40,858 nucleotides of DNA, from positions 1-40,858 of the forward strand of contig CANQCG010000013.1 of NCBI GenBank assembly GCA_947589645.1, in the 5' to 3' direction. The stretch is from an uncultured Clostridia bacterium (GTDB lineage: Bacteria > Bacillota > Clostridia > TANB77 > CAG-508). The translations under genes and the position numbers were made by a program. The notes below the pieces were generated by a model that saw nothing but the letters and a program-made list of their open reading frames with translations, made no database searches and was not told the origin of the DNA. This document shows positions 7,973 through 15,289 of the stretch, in pieces; the first letter of the stretch is position 1, and each line of letters opens with the position of its first letter.

Positions 7973-9994
7973 TTATTTTTTGCTTTTCTTTTTTCTTGTC
8001 TTCTTATAAGTTACTTTGCTCTCCTTTCCAGGCTTATTCCAAGAAATATAATCACAAGTTTTAGGGTTATTTTCGCATATATAATAGTTTTTACCCCTTT
8101 TTGTTTTTCTTACTTGTATCTTTCCCCCACATTTAGGGCAAGGCTCATCAATTGTTTTAACAATTGGTTTTGCATTTTTACATTCTGGATAACCTGGACA
8201 TGCTAAGAATTTTCCAAATCTACCATATTTATATACCATCATTCTTCCACAAAATTCACATTGCACATCTGATACTTCTGGCTCTAGAATTACATGTTCA
8301 AGCTCTTTTTGTACTTTTTCTACTTCTTGCTCAAATGGCGTATAAAATTCTTCTATAATTTTTCTCCAATTTTGCTTACCTTCAGCAATGTCGTCAAATT
8401 TATTTTCTATGTTAGCAGTAAATTCAACATTTATTATATCTCCAAAGTTTTCTACTAATAATTTGTTAACAATTTTTCCAAGATCTGTTGGAATTAATTG
8501 TTTTTGCTCTTTTTGTATATAATGTCTTTCTAAAATAGTAGTTATTGTTGGAGAATATGTACTTGGCCTACCTATGCCCTTTTCTTCTAATGCTTTTACT
8601 AAACTTGCCTCTGTATATCTTGCAGGTGGTTCAGTAAAGCTTTGTTTTGGCTCTAGTTTTTGTTTTTTAACCTCTTCGTTTTCTGTTAATGGTGGCAACA
8701 TACCTTGCTCTGCTTCTTCTTCAGAATCTGAACCTTCAACATATAATGTCATAAAACCTTTAAACTTTAAATTTTGTCCACTTGCTTTAAAGTCATAATC
8801 ATTTACTTTTATATTTACTGCCATTGTGTCATATACAGCTGGCGACATCTGGCTTGCCATAAATCTATTATAAATTAATTTATATAACTTATATTGGTCT
8901 TTACTTAAACTCTCTTTTATCTTTTCTGGATCTAAAGTAGCATATGTAGGCCTAATAGCCTCATGAGCATCTTGTGCTTCTTTATTGGTTCTATAATATC
9001 TATTTTCATAATATTCTTCACCATAAGTTGCTACTATATGCTCTTTTGCTGATTTTCTTGCTACTTCAGAGATTCTTGTTGAGTCTGTTCTCATATAAGT
9101 AATTAAACCTACCATTCCTTTTTCAGCAATACTTACACCTTCGTATAATGTTTGTGCTACAGACATCGTCTTTTTTAGCGTAAAGCCTAATTTTCTTGAT
9201 GCCTCTTGTTGCATTGTACTTGTTGTAAATGGTGGTGCTGGAGTTCTCTTTTTTTCGCCTCTTTTAATTTCATTTATAATAAATTTTGCTTTTTCAAGGT
9301 CCTGTAATATTAAGTCTACCTCTTCTTTAGCATGAAGTTCTTGCTTTTTGCCAAATTTTCCATAAAATTTCGCTTCGAAATTTTTCTTACTGTTGTTATC
9401 TTGCAAGGTTGCAAATATACTCCAGTATTCTTGTGGAATAAACTTTTCTATTTCTTCTTCTCTATCTACTATTAGCTTTACCGCAACTGATTGTACTCTT
9501 CCTGCAGATAGACCTTTTTGCACCTTTTTCCATAATACAGGACTTATTTTATAGCCTACTATTCTGTCTAGTACTCTTCGTGCTTGCTGTGCATCTACTA
9601 AATTTTTGTCTATATCTCTTGGCTCTTTAATGGCTTGCTGTACTGCTCCTTTTGTGATTTCATTAAAAGTTACTCTTGTACCTTTTGTGTCTTCCATTTC
9701 TAATATATGTGCTAAATGCCAAGCTATAGCTTCTCCTTCACGGTCGGGGTCAGTTGCTAAATATACTTGTTTAGCCTCTTTTGCTTCTTTTTTTAATGTT
9801 CTTATTAGTTCTCCTTTTCCCCTGATATTTATATATTCAGGTTCAAAGTTTTTTTCTACATTAACTCCAAGTTTTGATTTAGGTAAATCTCTAATATGTC
9901 CCATTGATGCTACAACCTTAGTATTTCCACCTAAAAACTTTTTTATTGTATTTGCTTTTGCTGGTGATTCTACTATTATTAATTTATCTGCCAT
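7973..9994 (-). CDS. topA: DNA topoisomerase I (type IA)
   Basis: The 673-aa protein relaxes negative supercoils by a single-strand passage mechanism. The TOPRIM domain starts with KLIIVESPAKANTIKKF and carries the acidic triad loop TDPDREGEAIAWH (residues 81-93). The active-site tyrosine is Y300 in GLITYMRTDST. Two C-terminal zinc ribbons follow: CEFCGRMMVYKYGRFGKFLA with CPGYPEC, and CPKCGGKIQVRKTKRGKNYY with CENNPKTC. The C-terminus is Lys-rich. The SD AAAGGAG is about 29 nt from the ATG, with a perfect hairpin in between. topA is probably co-transcribed with the DUF6514 gene upstream. Confidence 0.97.
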   Translation of the reverse strand: MADKLIIVESPAKANTIKKFLGGNTKVVASMGHIRDLPKSKLGVNVEKNFEPEYINIRGKGELIRTLKKEAKEAKQVYLATDPDREGEAIAWHLAHILEMEDTKGTRVTFNEITKGAVQQAIKEPRDIDKNLVDAQQARRVLDRIVGYKISPVLWKKVQKGLSAGRVQSVAVKLIVDREEEIEKFIPQEYWSIFATLQDNNSKKNFEAKFYGKFGKKQELHAKEEVDLILQDLEKAKFIINEIKRGEKKRTPAPPFTTSTMQQEASRKLGFTLKKTMSVAQTLYEGVSIAEKGMVGLITYMRTDSTRISEVARKSAKEHIVATYGEEYYENRYYRTNKEAQDAHEAIRPTYATLDPEKIKESLSKDQYKLYKLIYNRFMASQMSPAVYDTMAVNIKVNDYDFKASGQNLKFKGFMTLYVEGSDSEEEAEQGMLPPLTENEEVKKQKLEPKQSFTEPPARYTEASLVKALEEKGIGRPSTYSPTITTILERHYIQKEQKQLIPTDLGKIVNKLLVENFGDIINVEFTANIENKFDDIAEGKQNWRKIIEEFYTPFEQEVEKVQKELEHVILEPEVSDVQCEFCGRMMVYKYGRFGKFLACPGYPECKNAKPIVKTIDEPCPKCGGKIQVRKTKRGKNYYICENNPKTCDYISWNKPGKESKVTYKKTRKKKSKK

Positions 9995-10003
9995 TATCGT
10001 TTT

Positions 10004-10030
10004 GGTTATTAAAAAATAACCTTCTCCTTT
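10004..10030 (-). promoter_or_regulatory. Hairpin separating the topA Shine-Dalgarno from its start codon
   Basis: AAAGGAG (10024-10030) is followed by GGTTATT-TTTT-AATAACC (10004-10021), a perfect 7-bp stem with a 4-nt loop, then 9 nt to the ATG. The linear SD-ATG distance, about 29 nt, is too long for efficient initiation. If the hairpin forms, the effective spacing falls to about 11 nt. An in-frame TAA inside the hairpin rules out an upstream start. Confidence 0.55.
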
Positions 10031-10061
10031 CTTCGTGTCATTTTATATTACTTATAGTATT

Positions 10062-10388
10062 CTAGACTAAATTTGTAGATTTGACAAGTGTTTTCCCAAA
10101 AAAGTCATCAATTATTTCTTTTGCAGAAATAGGTGTGACTTCATTTTGTTTAAATAATTCCAACATCCTTTCTATTTTGCATTCATCTTTTGATAACGAT
10201 TTTATTTGTTCTTTTTCTATTTGTATTTGTTTTGATTTATATTCTTTTTTAACTAATTCTATTCCATATGTAATCTCATTTTGATTTTTGTCTGTTAGCT
10301 TATAGTATTCTACTTTTATTGGATAACCAATTCCTTCTTCTTTTAACTTGCTCGTTTCAATAAAAATGCCTCCAAAAAAAGTTTTCAA
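10062..10388 (-). CDS. DUF6514 family protein
   Basis: A small protein of about 108 aa. The core VEYYKLTDKNQNEITYGIEL followed by VKKEY, and the ending MLELFKQNEVTPISAKEIID, match clostridial DUF6514 proteins of unknown function. The open frame extends to a TTG at 10469. I prefer the TTG at 10388 because AAGGGGTGA lies about 10 nt upstream of it and a good promoter (10429-10457) sits inside the longer frame. The gene ends 67 nt before topA, so the two are probably one transcript. Confidence 0.75.
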   Translation of the reverse strand: MKTFFGGIFIETSKLKEEGIGYPIKVEYYKLTDKNQNEITYGIELVKKEYKSKQIQIEKEQIKSLSKDECKIERMLELFKQNEVTPISAKEIIDDFFGKTLVKSTNLV

Positions 10389-10428
10389 TCCTTTTCTTTC
10401 ACCCCTTCCTTTTTGGTAAAGCCTTTTT

Positions 10429-10457
10429 ACTATATTACATTTATTGTAAAATTGCAA
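10429..10457 (-). promoter_or_regulatory. Promoter of the DUF6514-topA unit
   Basis: The minus strand carries TTGCAA (10452-10457), a 17-nt spacer and TATAGT (10429-10434). It lies within the extended reading frame and so argues for the shorter DUF6514 start. Confidence 0.6.
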
Positions 10458-10516
10458 GCTTTTTGACAAAGCTTTTTACATTTTTTTACATTTTTACATT
10501 TTAAGCCAAAAAAATA

Positions 10517-10556
10517 CTTAAGAATTTTTATTATATTTATTAAAAAAATTCTTAAG
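10517..10556. terminator. Terminator after oapA
   Basis: A perfect 13-bp stem, CTTAAGAATTTTT/AAAAATTCTTAAG, with a 14-nt AT loop lies 28 nt past the oapA stop. A/T runs flank both sides. It closes the OLE-oapA transcription unit. Confidence 0.75.
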
Positions 10557-10583
10557 TTTAATTACTTTTTTATTTTACTTAGG

Positions 10584-11150
10584 TTAAGTCTTTGGAGTTT
10601 TATTTTTTTTGTTAAATTTGTTTATTATAATACCTACTGCATGCACAATTGCAGTTGCTTTAATTATTCCAACTTCTTTTCCTACTGCTTTTCCTCCTAC
10701 CATTACAGAAGCAATTAGTGCACTTACTAAGTATTGTATATTTGGGGATGCTCCCATCTTTTCTGTTATTTTTAAAGATATTAAAGTTCCTACAGCTCCA
10801 CTTAATACACCACAAATATCTCCTATGACATCTGAACAAATATTAGCAACTCTTGAAGCATTTTTTATTAACTTTATTGAAGTTTTTGAACCTTCTATTT
10901 TTTTTGTAGCTTTAGCATGAAATTCTTGTTCATTTGCTACTGTTACTGATACACCAATCATATCTGCTATTATTCCTATAAATATTACAAAAGCTAAAAT
11001 TAGTATTGCTGGTATTATAGGTAAATTTGCAACTCCATTTGATGATATATATGAAAATAAAATAGATAATATAAAAGTACATATTACTACTTCTATATAC
11101 CATTTTATATTTGAATCATTTTTTTCTGCTCTTTCTTGTTTTATTTTCAT
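10584..11150 (-). CDS. oapA: OLE-RNA-associated-type membrane protein (OapA-like, distant to CNNM/DUF21 Mg transporters)
   Basis: The 188-aa protein has two N-terminal membrane segments (about residues 18-36 and 43-66) and hydrophobic C-terminal stretches (about 112-126, 139-155, 160-176). The central segment GIIADMIGVSVTVANEQEFH, then ATKKIEGSKTSIKLIKNASR, then CSDVIGDICGVLSG resembles the DUF21/CorB-like family. It contains a D-x-x-x-D pair (D107, D111). OapA proteins of this size anchor OLE RNA at the membrane and are linked to Mg homeostasis. Placement directly after a roughly 570-nt structured RNA supports this call. The ATG at 11150 has GGAG about 12 nt upstream. Family assignment is from memory, without a search. 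Confidence 0.75.
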   Translation of the reverse strand: MKIKQERAEKNDSNIKWYIEVVICTFILSILFSYISSNGVANLPIIPAILILAFVIFIGIIADMIGVSVTVANEQEFHAKATKKIEGSKTSIKLIKNASRVANICSDVIGDICGVLSGAVGTLISLKITEKMGASPNIQYLVSALIASVMVGGKAVGKEVGIIKATAIVHAVGIIINKFNKKNKTPKT

Positions 11151-11209
11151 TTATTTAAATTATCTCCTAACTAAAAATTATTTACTGCATAATTATGTAC
11201 GCTATAAAC

Positions 11210-11781
11210 AAAAAAAATAGATGGTCAAAACTTAGGTAAATTTTACGGTTTAGGTCTAGTCGAATTTCTCTACTTTCTACTGTGCATTGCTGTCACAGCC
11301 GTTTCCGTTTAAAGAAAATATCTACCTTTTGGTAGCCACTAGATCACCACTTAAATCCGTACCTTAATCCCCAAGCTTCTATGCTATTTGCAAGCAAACA
11401 CTCTAGAGGTTTTCCCAAACATACTCTTGGCTATTACTATCCTCTTTTGCAAAAATAATTTCATAGTTTGATTTAAGTTTTATATTGGCCAATATAAAAT
11501 CTTAAATGTTTTTACTAATCCCAATATTTTCACTCAAGGCAGGCTACTCTATGTATATTGTGTCTTGGCACTCACCATAGGTTTAACTTAAAATTTTTTT
11601 AAGCCTCCGCGAAATACGGAATCACATGTATGCCATTACATATTATCCGCACTTCTTACTCCCTGAATACACGCAAAACTGGCATTTTACGCATAAACAA
11701 GAAACTTCAACGATGTGCCCTTTAGTGGATTTTTAGCCCCACCTTCATAATAGTAAGTATGACTAGAATAATGTACCATCG
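11210..11781 (-). ncRNA. ole: OLE RNA (ornate large extremophilic RNA) candidate
   Basis: A gene-free stretch of about 570 nt that is clearly GC-richer than other intergenic DNA here and full of stem-forming segments. Examples are TTTTATATTGG/CCAATATAAAA near 11490, TTCCGTATTTCGCGGA near 11610, and CTACCAAAAGGTAG near 11320. The 5' end (GATGGT, about 11776-11781) pairs with the 3' end (ACCATC, 11220-11225), closing the RNA, and a T8 run follows. It has its own sigma-A promoter and lies immediately upstream of an OapA-like gene. That is the gene order, size and context of OLE RNA. No long ORF is present on either strand. tmRNA, RNase P, group I/II intron and T-box signatures were looked for and not found. 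Confidence 0.8.
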
Positions 11782-11787
11782 ATAATT

Positions 11788-11816
11788 AGTATAACAAATT
11801 TATTCTATTTTGTAAA
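11788..11816 (-). promoter_or_regulatory. Promoter of the OLE RNA-oapA unit
   Basis: The minus strand carries TTTACA (11811-11816), a 17-nt spacer and TATACT (11788-11793). The predicted start is near 11781, exactly where the closing stem GATGGT begins. The -35 lies 10 nt beyond the tmk stop. Confidence 0.8.
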
Positions 11817-11825
11817 TGTCAGTTT

Positions 11826-12497
11826 TTAGATGTATTTTTTAATTTCTTTGTAAATTTCCTCATGAATATCTTCAATACTTCTAATTTTATCATCTTTTAC
11901 ACATTTTACTTCATACCAATCATATTTTTGAGCTAAACTGCAAGCTGCATTATATGCATCAATTAAGTGCTGCGCATCTCTTTCATGTATATCTTTTTTG
12001 GCTTCATGTGTAAATTTATTTTCTCTGTTTTCCATTAATTTTATTGCATATTCTGTTGGCATATTTAAAAAGAATGCTTTTGTTGGAACTGGCAAACCAT
12101 ATAGATTAAATTCAAAGTCCCATAACCAATCTAAAAATTTTTGTCTTTCTTTTTCATCTTTTATTTTTCCTGCTTGATGCACCATATTTGCTGTTGTATA
12201 TCTATCTGCTAAAATTATTCCGCCATTATTGTAAAATTCCTCATAACCTGTTTTAAAAGTTGCATATCTATCTGCTGCATAAAAAGTAGATGCTATATAT
12301 GGACTTACATCTTTAGCATTTTCACCAAATTCTCCCCTTAAATACATTTTTACTAAAGAAGAAGATTCACTTTCGTAATTTGGAAAACTTACTACTTTTA
12401 AATTGACTCCTTCGCTTTTTAATCTTTCTACTAACTTTTGAAATTGCGTTTGTTTTCCGCTTCCATCTGTTCCATCTATTACAAATAATTTTCCCAT
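11826..12497 (-). CDS. tmk: Thymidylate kinase
   Basis: The 223-aa protein phosphorylates dTMP to dTDP. P-loop GTDGSGKQT (residues 9-17), the FPNYES substrate loop, and the DRY motif in ILADRYTTANMVHQ identify a dTMP kinase. Lid/adenine region MENRENKFTHEAKKDIHERD also fits. The size and KQT-type P-loop match the longer clostridial variant. I chose the ATG at 12497, since GAGGTGG lies 5 nt upstream; the GTG at 12506 is part of that SD. It has its own promoter, with a terminator hairpin between promoter and gene. Confidence 0.93.
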   Translation of the reverse strand: MGKLFVIDGTDGSGKQTQFQKLVERLKSEGVNLKVVSFPNYESESSSLVKMYLRGEFGENAKDVSPYIASTFYAADRYATFKTGYEEFYNNGGIILADRYTTANMVHQAGKIKDEKERQKFLDWLWDFEFNLYGLPVPTKAFFLNMPTEYAIKLMENRENKFTHEAKKDIHERDAQHLIDAYNAACSLAQKYDWYEVKCVKDDKIRSIEDIHEEIYKEIKKYI

Positions 12498-12514
12498 TTT
12501 TTCCACCTCATTTT

Positions 12515-12555
12515 AAAAAAAGAACTAGATTACTGGTTAAGAAGAAATCTAGTTC
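12515..12555 (-). terminator. Intrinsic terminator in the tmk leader
   Basis: A perfect 10-bp stem, GAACTAGATT/AATCTAGTTC, with a 14-nt loop is followed by T7 on the minus strand, ending about 5 nt before the tmk SD. It lies downstream of the tmk promoter. It can therefore stop read-through from the Rieske oxidoreductase gene and also cut short tmk transcripts, so it is a candidate attenuator. Confidence 0.8.
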
Positions 12556-12592
12556 AATAAACAAAAAATATAAATATATGATTTACACTGTA

Positions 12593-12621
12593 ATAATACA
12601 AAAAAGGTAGAATTTTGTCAA
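12593..12621 (-). promoter_or_regulatory. Promoter of tmk
   Basis: The minus strand carries TTGACA (12616-12621), a 17-nt spacer and TATTAT (12593-12598). The predicted leader is about 90 nt and contains the terminator at 12515-12555. Confidence 0.75.
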
Positions 12622-12677
12622 TGATTTTTTCAATTTTTTATATAAAATTTTTATGGTTTTTTTGAGAACACTTTAAT

Positions 12678-14192
12678 TTACTCTATATCATCAGTGTTTA
12701 TTATCTCAAGCCTTTTATTTGCTGGGGTATATAAGTTATTTCCTTTGTAATCAAATCTTGAGCCATGGCATGGGCAATCCCAGGTTTTGTCTGTATTATT
12801 CCATGTAAGAGTACATCCTAAATGAGTGCATACTGGTTTTATTGCATAAACATTTCCTGATGTATCTTTATATATTCCAACATTTGTACCATTTATTTCA
12901 ATTATTTGTGCATTATCATTTGGAATCTGCTCAAGCTCTCCTTCTGGTATTTCAAACTTTTCAAATGCTATTGATGTAACTGTTTGCTTTAGCATGTTTT
13001 CCATTTCCCATCTATTTTTTATTGGTTTAAATCTTTTACTATTAAATATTTCGGAATATTTATGCTTTTTTCCTAAGATTTTGTCTGTAATAATTTCTGC
13101 TGCTATGTTTGATGTTGTTATTCCCCATTTTTTAAAACCTGTACCTATATAAACATTTGGCATAATGCTTGAAAATTCACCAATATATGCTATTTTGTCA
13201 AGTCCTATGCAATCTTCTGTATTCCATTTGCATAACACTTTTGCATCTGGGTACCATTTTTTTACCTCTTTTTCAAGCATATCATAACTATTATCGTTTT
13301 CGATTGTCTCTCCGGTTTTATGGTCTCCTCCAACTACAACTAATACTTTTTTTCCATTATACATTGCCGTTCTTAATGAATAAAATGGCTCTTTTACATT
13401 TATATACATTCCCTCAAATAATTCTTCATTTGTATCCACAGCTAGTCCATAGGATGTGGATTGATACATTTTTGCAAAATAAAAACCCGGAACACTTATA
13501 AATGGGTAATGTGTAGCAATAACTACCTTTTTGGCTCTTATGTTTGCATCATTTGCAATTAATACATATTCTTTTCCATCTTTTGCTATGTCTAATATTC
13601 TTGTGTCTACATATATGTTTTGATTTTTATTTATAATTTGCTTTGCTAAGCCTAACATGTATTTTCTTGCATCAAATTGAGCTTGGTTTGGAAATTTTAT
13701 TGCTCCTTGAATAGTAAATGGTAACGGTGTTTTAGTTACAAACTCTGCATCAAATCCTAAAGATTTAACTGCTTTTACTTCTTCTTGTATTTGGAAAATA
13801 TCGTCTTGCAAAGTTGTATAAACATAGTTATCTTGCGCGCTATAGTCACATTCTATATTGTTTTCTTCTATTATTTTCTTTATATTTTTAATTGCCTTTT
13901 CGTTTGCATCTAAGTATTTTTGAGCAAACTTTTGTCCATAATCTTTTATTAAATGATCATAAAATAATCCATGCTGACTTGTTATTTTTCCAGTTGTGTT
14001 CCCACTTGTTTTTATACCAATCTCTTGTTCTGCTTCTACTACTGTAACTGGCACTCCATTTTGTGTCAAATAATATGCTGTTGTTAGGCCAAATAGCCCT
14101 GCTCCAATTATGCATACTTCTGTTTCTATATCTCTATTTAATTTTGGAAATTGCATGCTGTTTTTTGTGTTTTCTATCCAAATTGATGCCAT
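12678..14192 (-). CDS. FAD-dependent oxidoreductase with C-terminal Rieske [2Fe-2S] domain
   Basis: A 504-aa two-domain protein. Residues about 25-380 form a DAO-type FAD fold (VCIIGAGLFGLTTAYYL; the end VYIGTGFKKWGITTSNIAAE). Residues about 410-504 form a Rieske domain with ligands in CTHLGC and CPCHGSRFDYKG. Similar fusions occur across Firmicutes and Actinobacteria; the physiological substrate is not known. I chose the ATG at 14192 because GTAGGAGG lies 7 nt upstream, although the frame is open to 14303. A TATACT -10 box near 14270 lacks a good -35. Confidence 0.88.
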   Translation of the reverse strand: MASIWIENTKNSMQFPKLNRDIETEVCIIGAGLFGLTTAYYLTQNGVPVTVVEAEQEIGIKTSGNTTGKITSQHGLFYDHLIKDYGQKFAQKYLDANEKAIKNIKKIIEENNIECDYSAQDNYVYTTLQDDIFQIQEEVKAVKSLGFDAEFVTKTPLPFTIQGAIKFPNQAQFDARKYMLGLAKQIINKNQNIYVDTRILDIAKDGKEYVLIANDANIRAKKVVIATHYPFISVPGFYFAKMYQSTSYGLAVDTNEELFEGMYINVKEPFYSLRTAMYNGKKVLVVVGGDHKTGETIENDNSYDMLEKEVKKWYPDAKVLCKWNTEDCIGLDKIAYIGEFSSIMPNVYIGTGFKKWGITTSNIAAEIITDKILGKKHKYSEIFNSKRFKPIKNRWEMENMLKQTVTSIAFEKFEIPEGELEQIPNDNAQIIEINGTNVGIYKDTSGNVYAIKPVCTHLGCTLTWNNTDKTWDCPCHGSRFDYKGNNLYTPANKRLEIINTDDIE

Positions 14193-14314
14193 AATTTTGC
14201 CTCCTACATTTTTTTTATTATTATGGTTTAAATTTGGAGTTTTATTCATTTTTGGCGTTCGCAACTTTGCAGTATAAAGCATAGCCAATGGCAAAATAAG
14301 CACAATTCAGCATT

Positions 14315-15046
14315 TTAATTATTGTTTATGTAAAAAGCACCATCAAAATCAATATTGCAGTAATTTGAATTAAGTTCTTCTTGGTGAATAAGTTGACCAT
14401 TTTTATATACAAAAATGTATCTTTCATTGGTATCAAAATGTACATTATAATTACTTGAATTGCTTATATCTTTAATATTATCTATTTTTTTTGCTTTTTT
14501 AGGTAAATATTCTTTTAAAGTATAATCTCCTACTTCAATTCCCAAACTAATTTCTTTACAATAATTTTCATTTATTGCATATGCAAATTCTTTGCTATCC
14601 CCAAGTCCACCATTACCACTTGAATGATATACTAGCACTAAATCACTATTCATTATTAAATAATATTCTTTTAATAAGTTACCTAAAAGCAACAATACAG
14701 GCAATATGATTAGCAATAACACAAATAATAATGTTTTTTTAGATAAAGCAATTATTTCATTATTTTTTTTGATTTTTTTTGAACATATAATAATAGATAT
14801 AATATAACTTATTATAGCAATTAATGCTAAAAATGCTAAAAATAAAATTTCAAAACCTATATCTAAGCATAAAATATGTGGTAAAACAACAACACCCACA
14901 ATTAAATATATTATATAAAAAATACTAATTATTTTTATGCTTTTACTGTTATTTTTGTTTTTATTTTTTATTGAATAAATTAATATTGGTATTGAAAGTA
15001 CACTAATTACTATTAAAATAAAATAAAGACTATTTTTTAACAACAT
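14315..15046 (-). CDS. Hypothetical polytopic membrane protein
   Basis: The 243-aa protein is of unknown family. Four hydrophobic segments lie in the first half (from the chosen start, about 4-22, 35-56, 62-84 and 106-128). A soluble C-terminal domain of about 110 aa follows (LVYHSSGNGGLGDSKEFAYA..., NVHFDTNERYIFVYKNGQLI). I chose the ATG at 15046, with GAGAGG upstream. The first possible ATG (15088) sits inside the terminator hairpin of the tRNA gene. With no clear promoter, it may depend on read-through from the tRNA. Confidence 0.65.
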   Translation of the reverse strand: MLLKNSLYFILIVISVLSIPILIYSIKNKNKNNSKSIKIISIFYIIYLIVGVVVLPHILCLDIGFEILFLAFLALIAIISYIISIIICSKKIKKNNEIIALSKKTLLFVLLLIILPVLLLLGNLLKEYYLIMNSDLVLVYHSSGNGGLGDSKEFAYAINENYCKEISLGIEVGDYTLKEYLPKKAKKIDNIKDISNSSNYNVHFDTNERYIFVYKNGQLIHQEELNSNYCNIDFDGAFYINNN

Positions 15047-15065
15047 AATATTTTTTCCTCTCAAT

Positions 15066-15093
15066 AAAAAAACGCTATATGAGTTCATATAGC
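15066..15093 (-). terminator. Terminator after tRNA-Arg
   Basis: A perfect 9-bp stem, GCTATATGA/TCATATAGC, is followed by GTTTTTTT on the minus strand, 7 nt beyond the tRNA CCA end. It is a classical intrinsic terminator. Confidence 0.85.
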
Positions 15094-15099
15094 ATTTTG

Positions 15100-15176
<77 letters not shown>

Positions 15177-15195
15177 ATTAATTTAAACAAGTATT

Positions 15196-15224
15196 ATGAT
15201 AACACAGAAAAATACAAATGTCAA
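15196..15224 (-). promoter_or_regulatory. Promoter of tRNA-Arg
   Basis: The minus strand carries TTGACA (15219-15224), a 17-nt spacer and TATCAT (15196-15201) with an extended -10 TG. The predicted start is about 13 nt before the tRNA 5' end. Confidence 0.8.
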
Positions 15225-15246
15225 TAAAATTTAGTAAATAATTAGC

Positions 15247-15279
15247 AAAAGCCATCCCCTTTAAATAGAGATGGCTTTT
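15247..15279 (-). terminator. Terminator of the fba-aminopeptidase unit
   Basis: A 10-bp stem, AAAAGCCATC/GATGGCTTTT, with a 13-nt loop begins 10 nt past the aminopeptidase stop. Confidence 0.8.
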
Positions 15280-15289
15280 TAAGTTTAAT

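Noticed and set aside
11160..11825. tmRNA, RNase P RNA, group I/II intron or T-box
   Set aside because: No tmRNA tag or tRNA-like ends, no GAGGAAAGTCC-type RNase P core, no domain V-type hairpin and no T-box sequence were seen. OLE RNA fits size and neighbours better.
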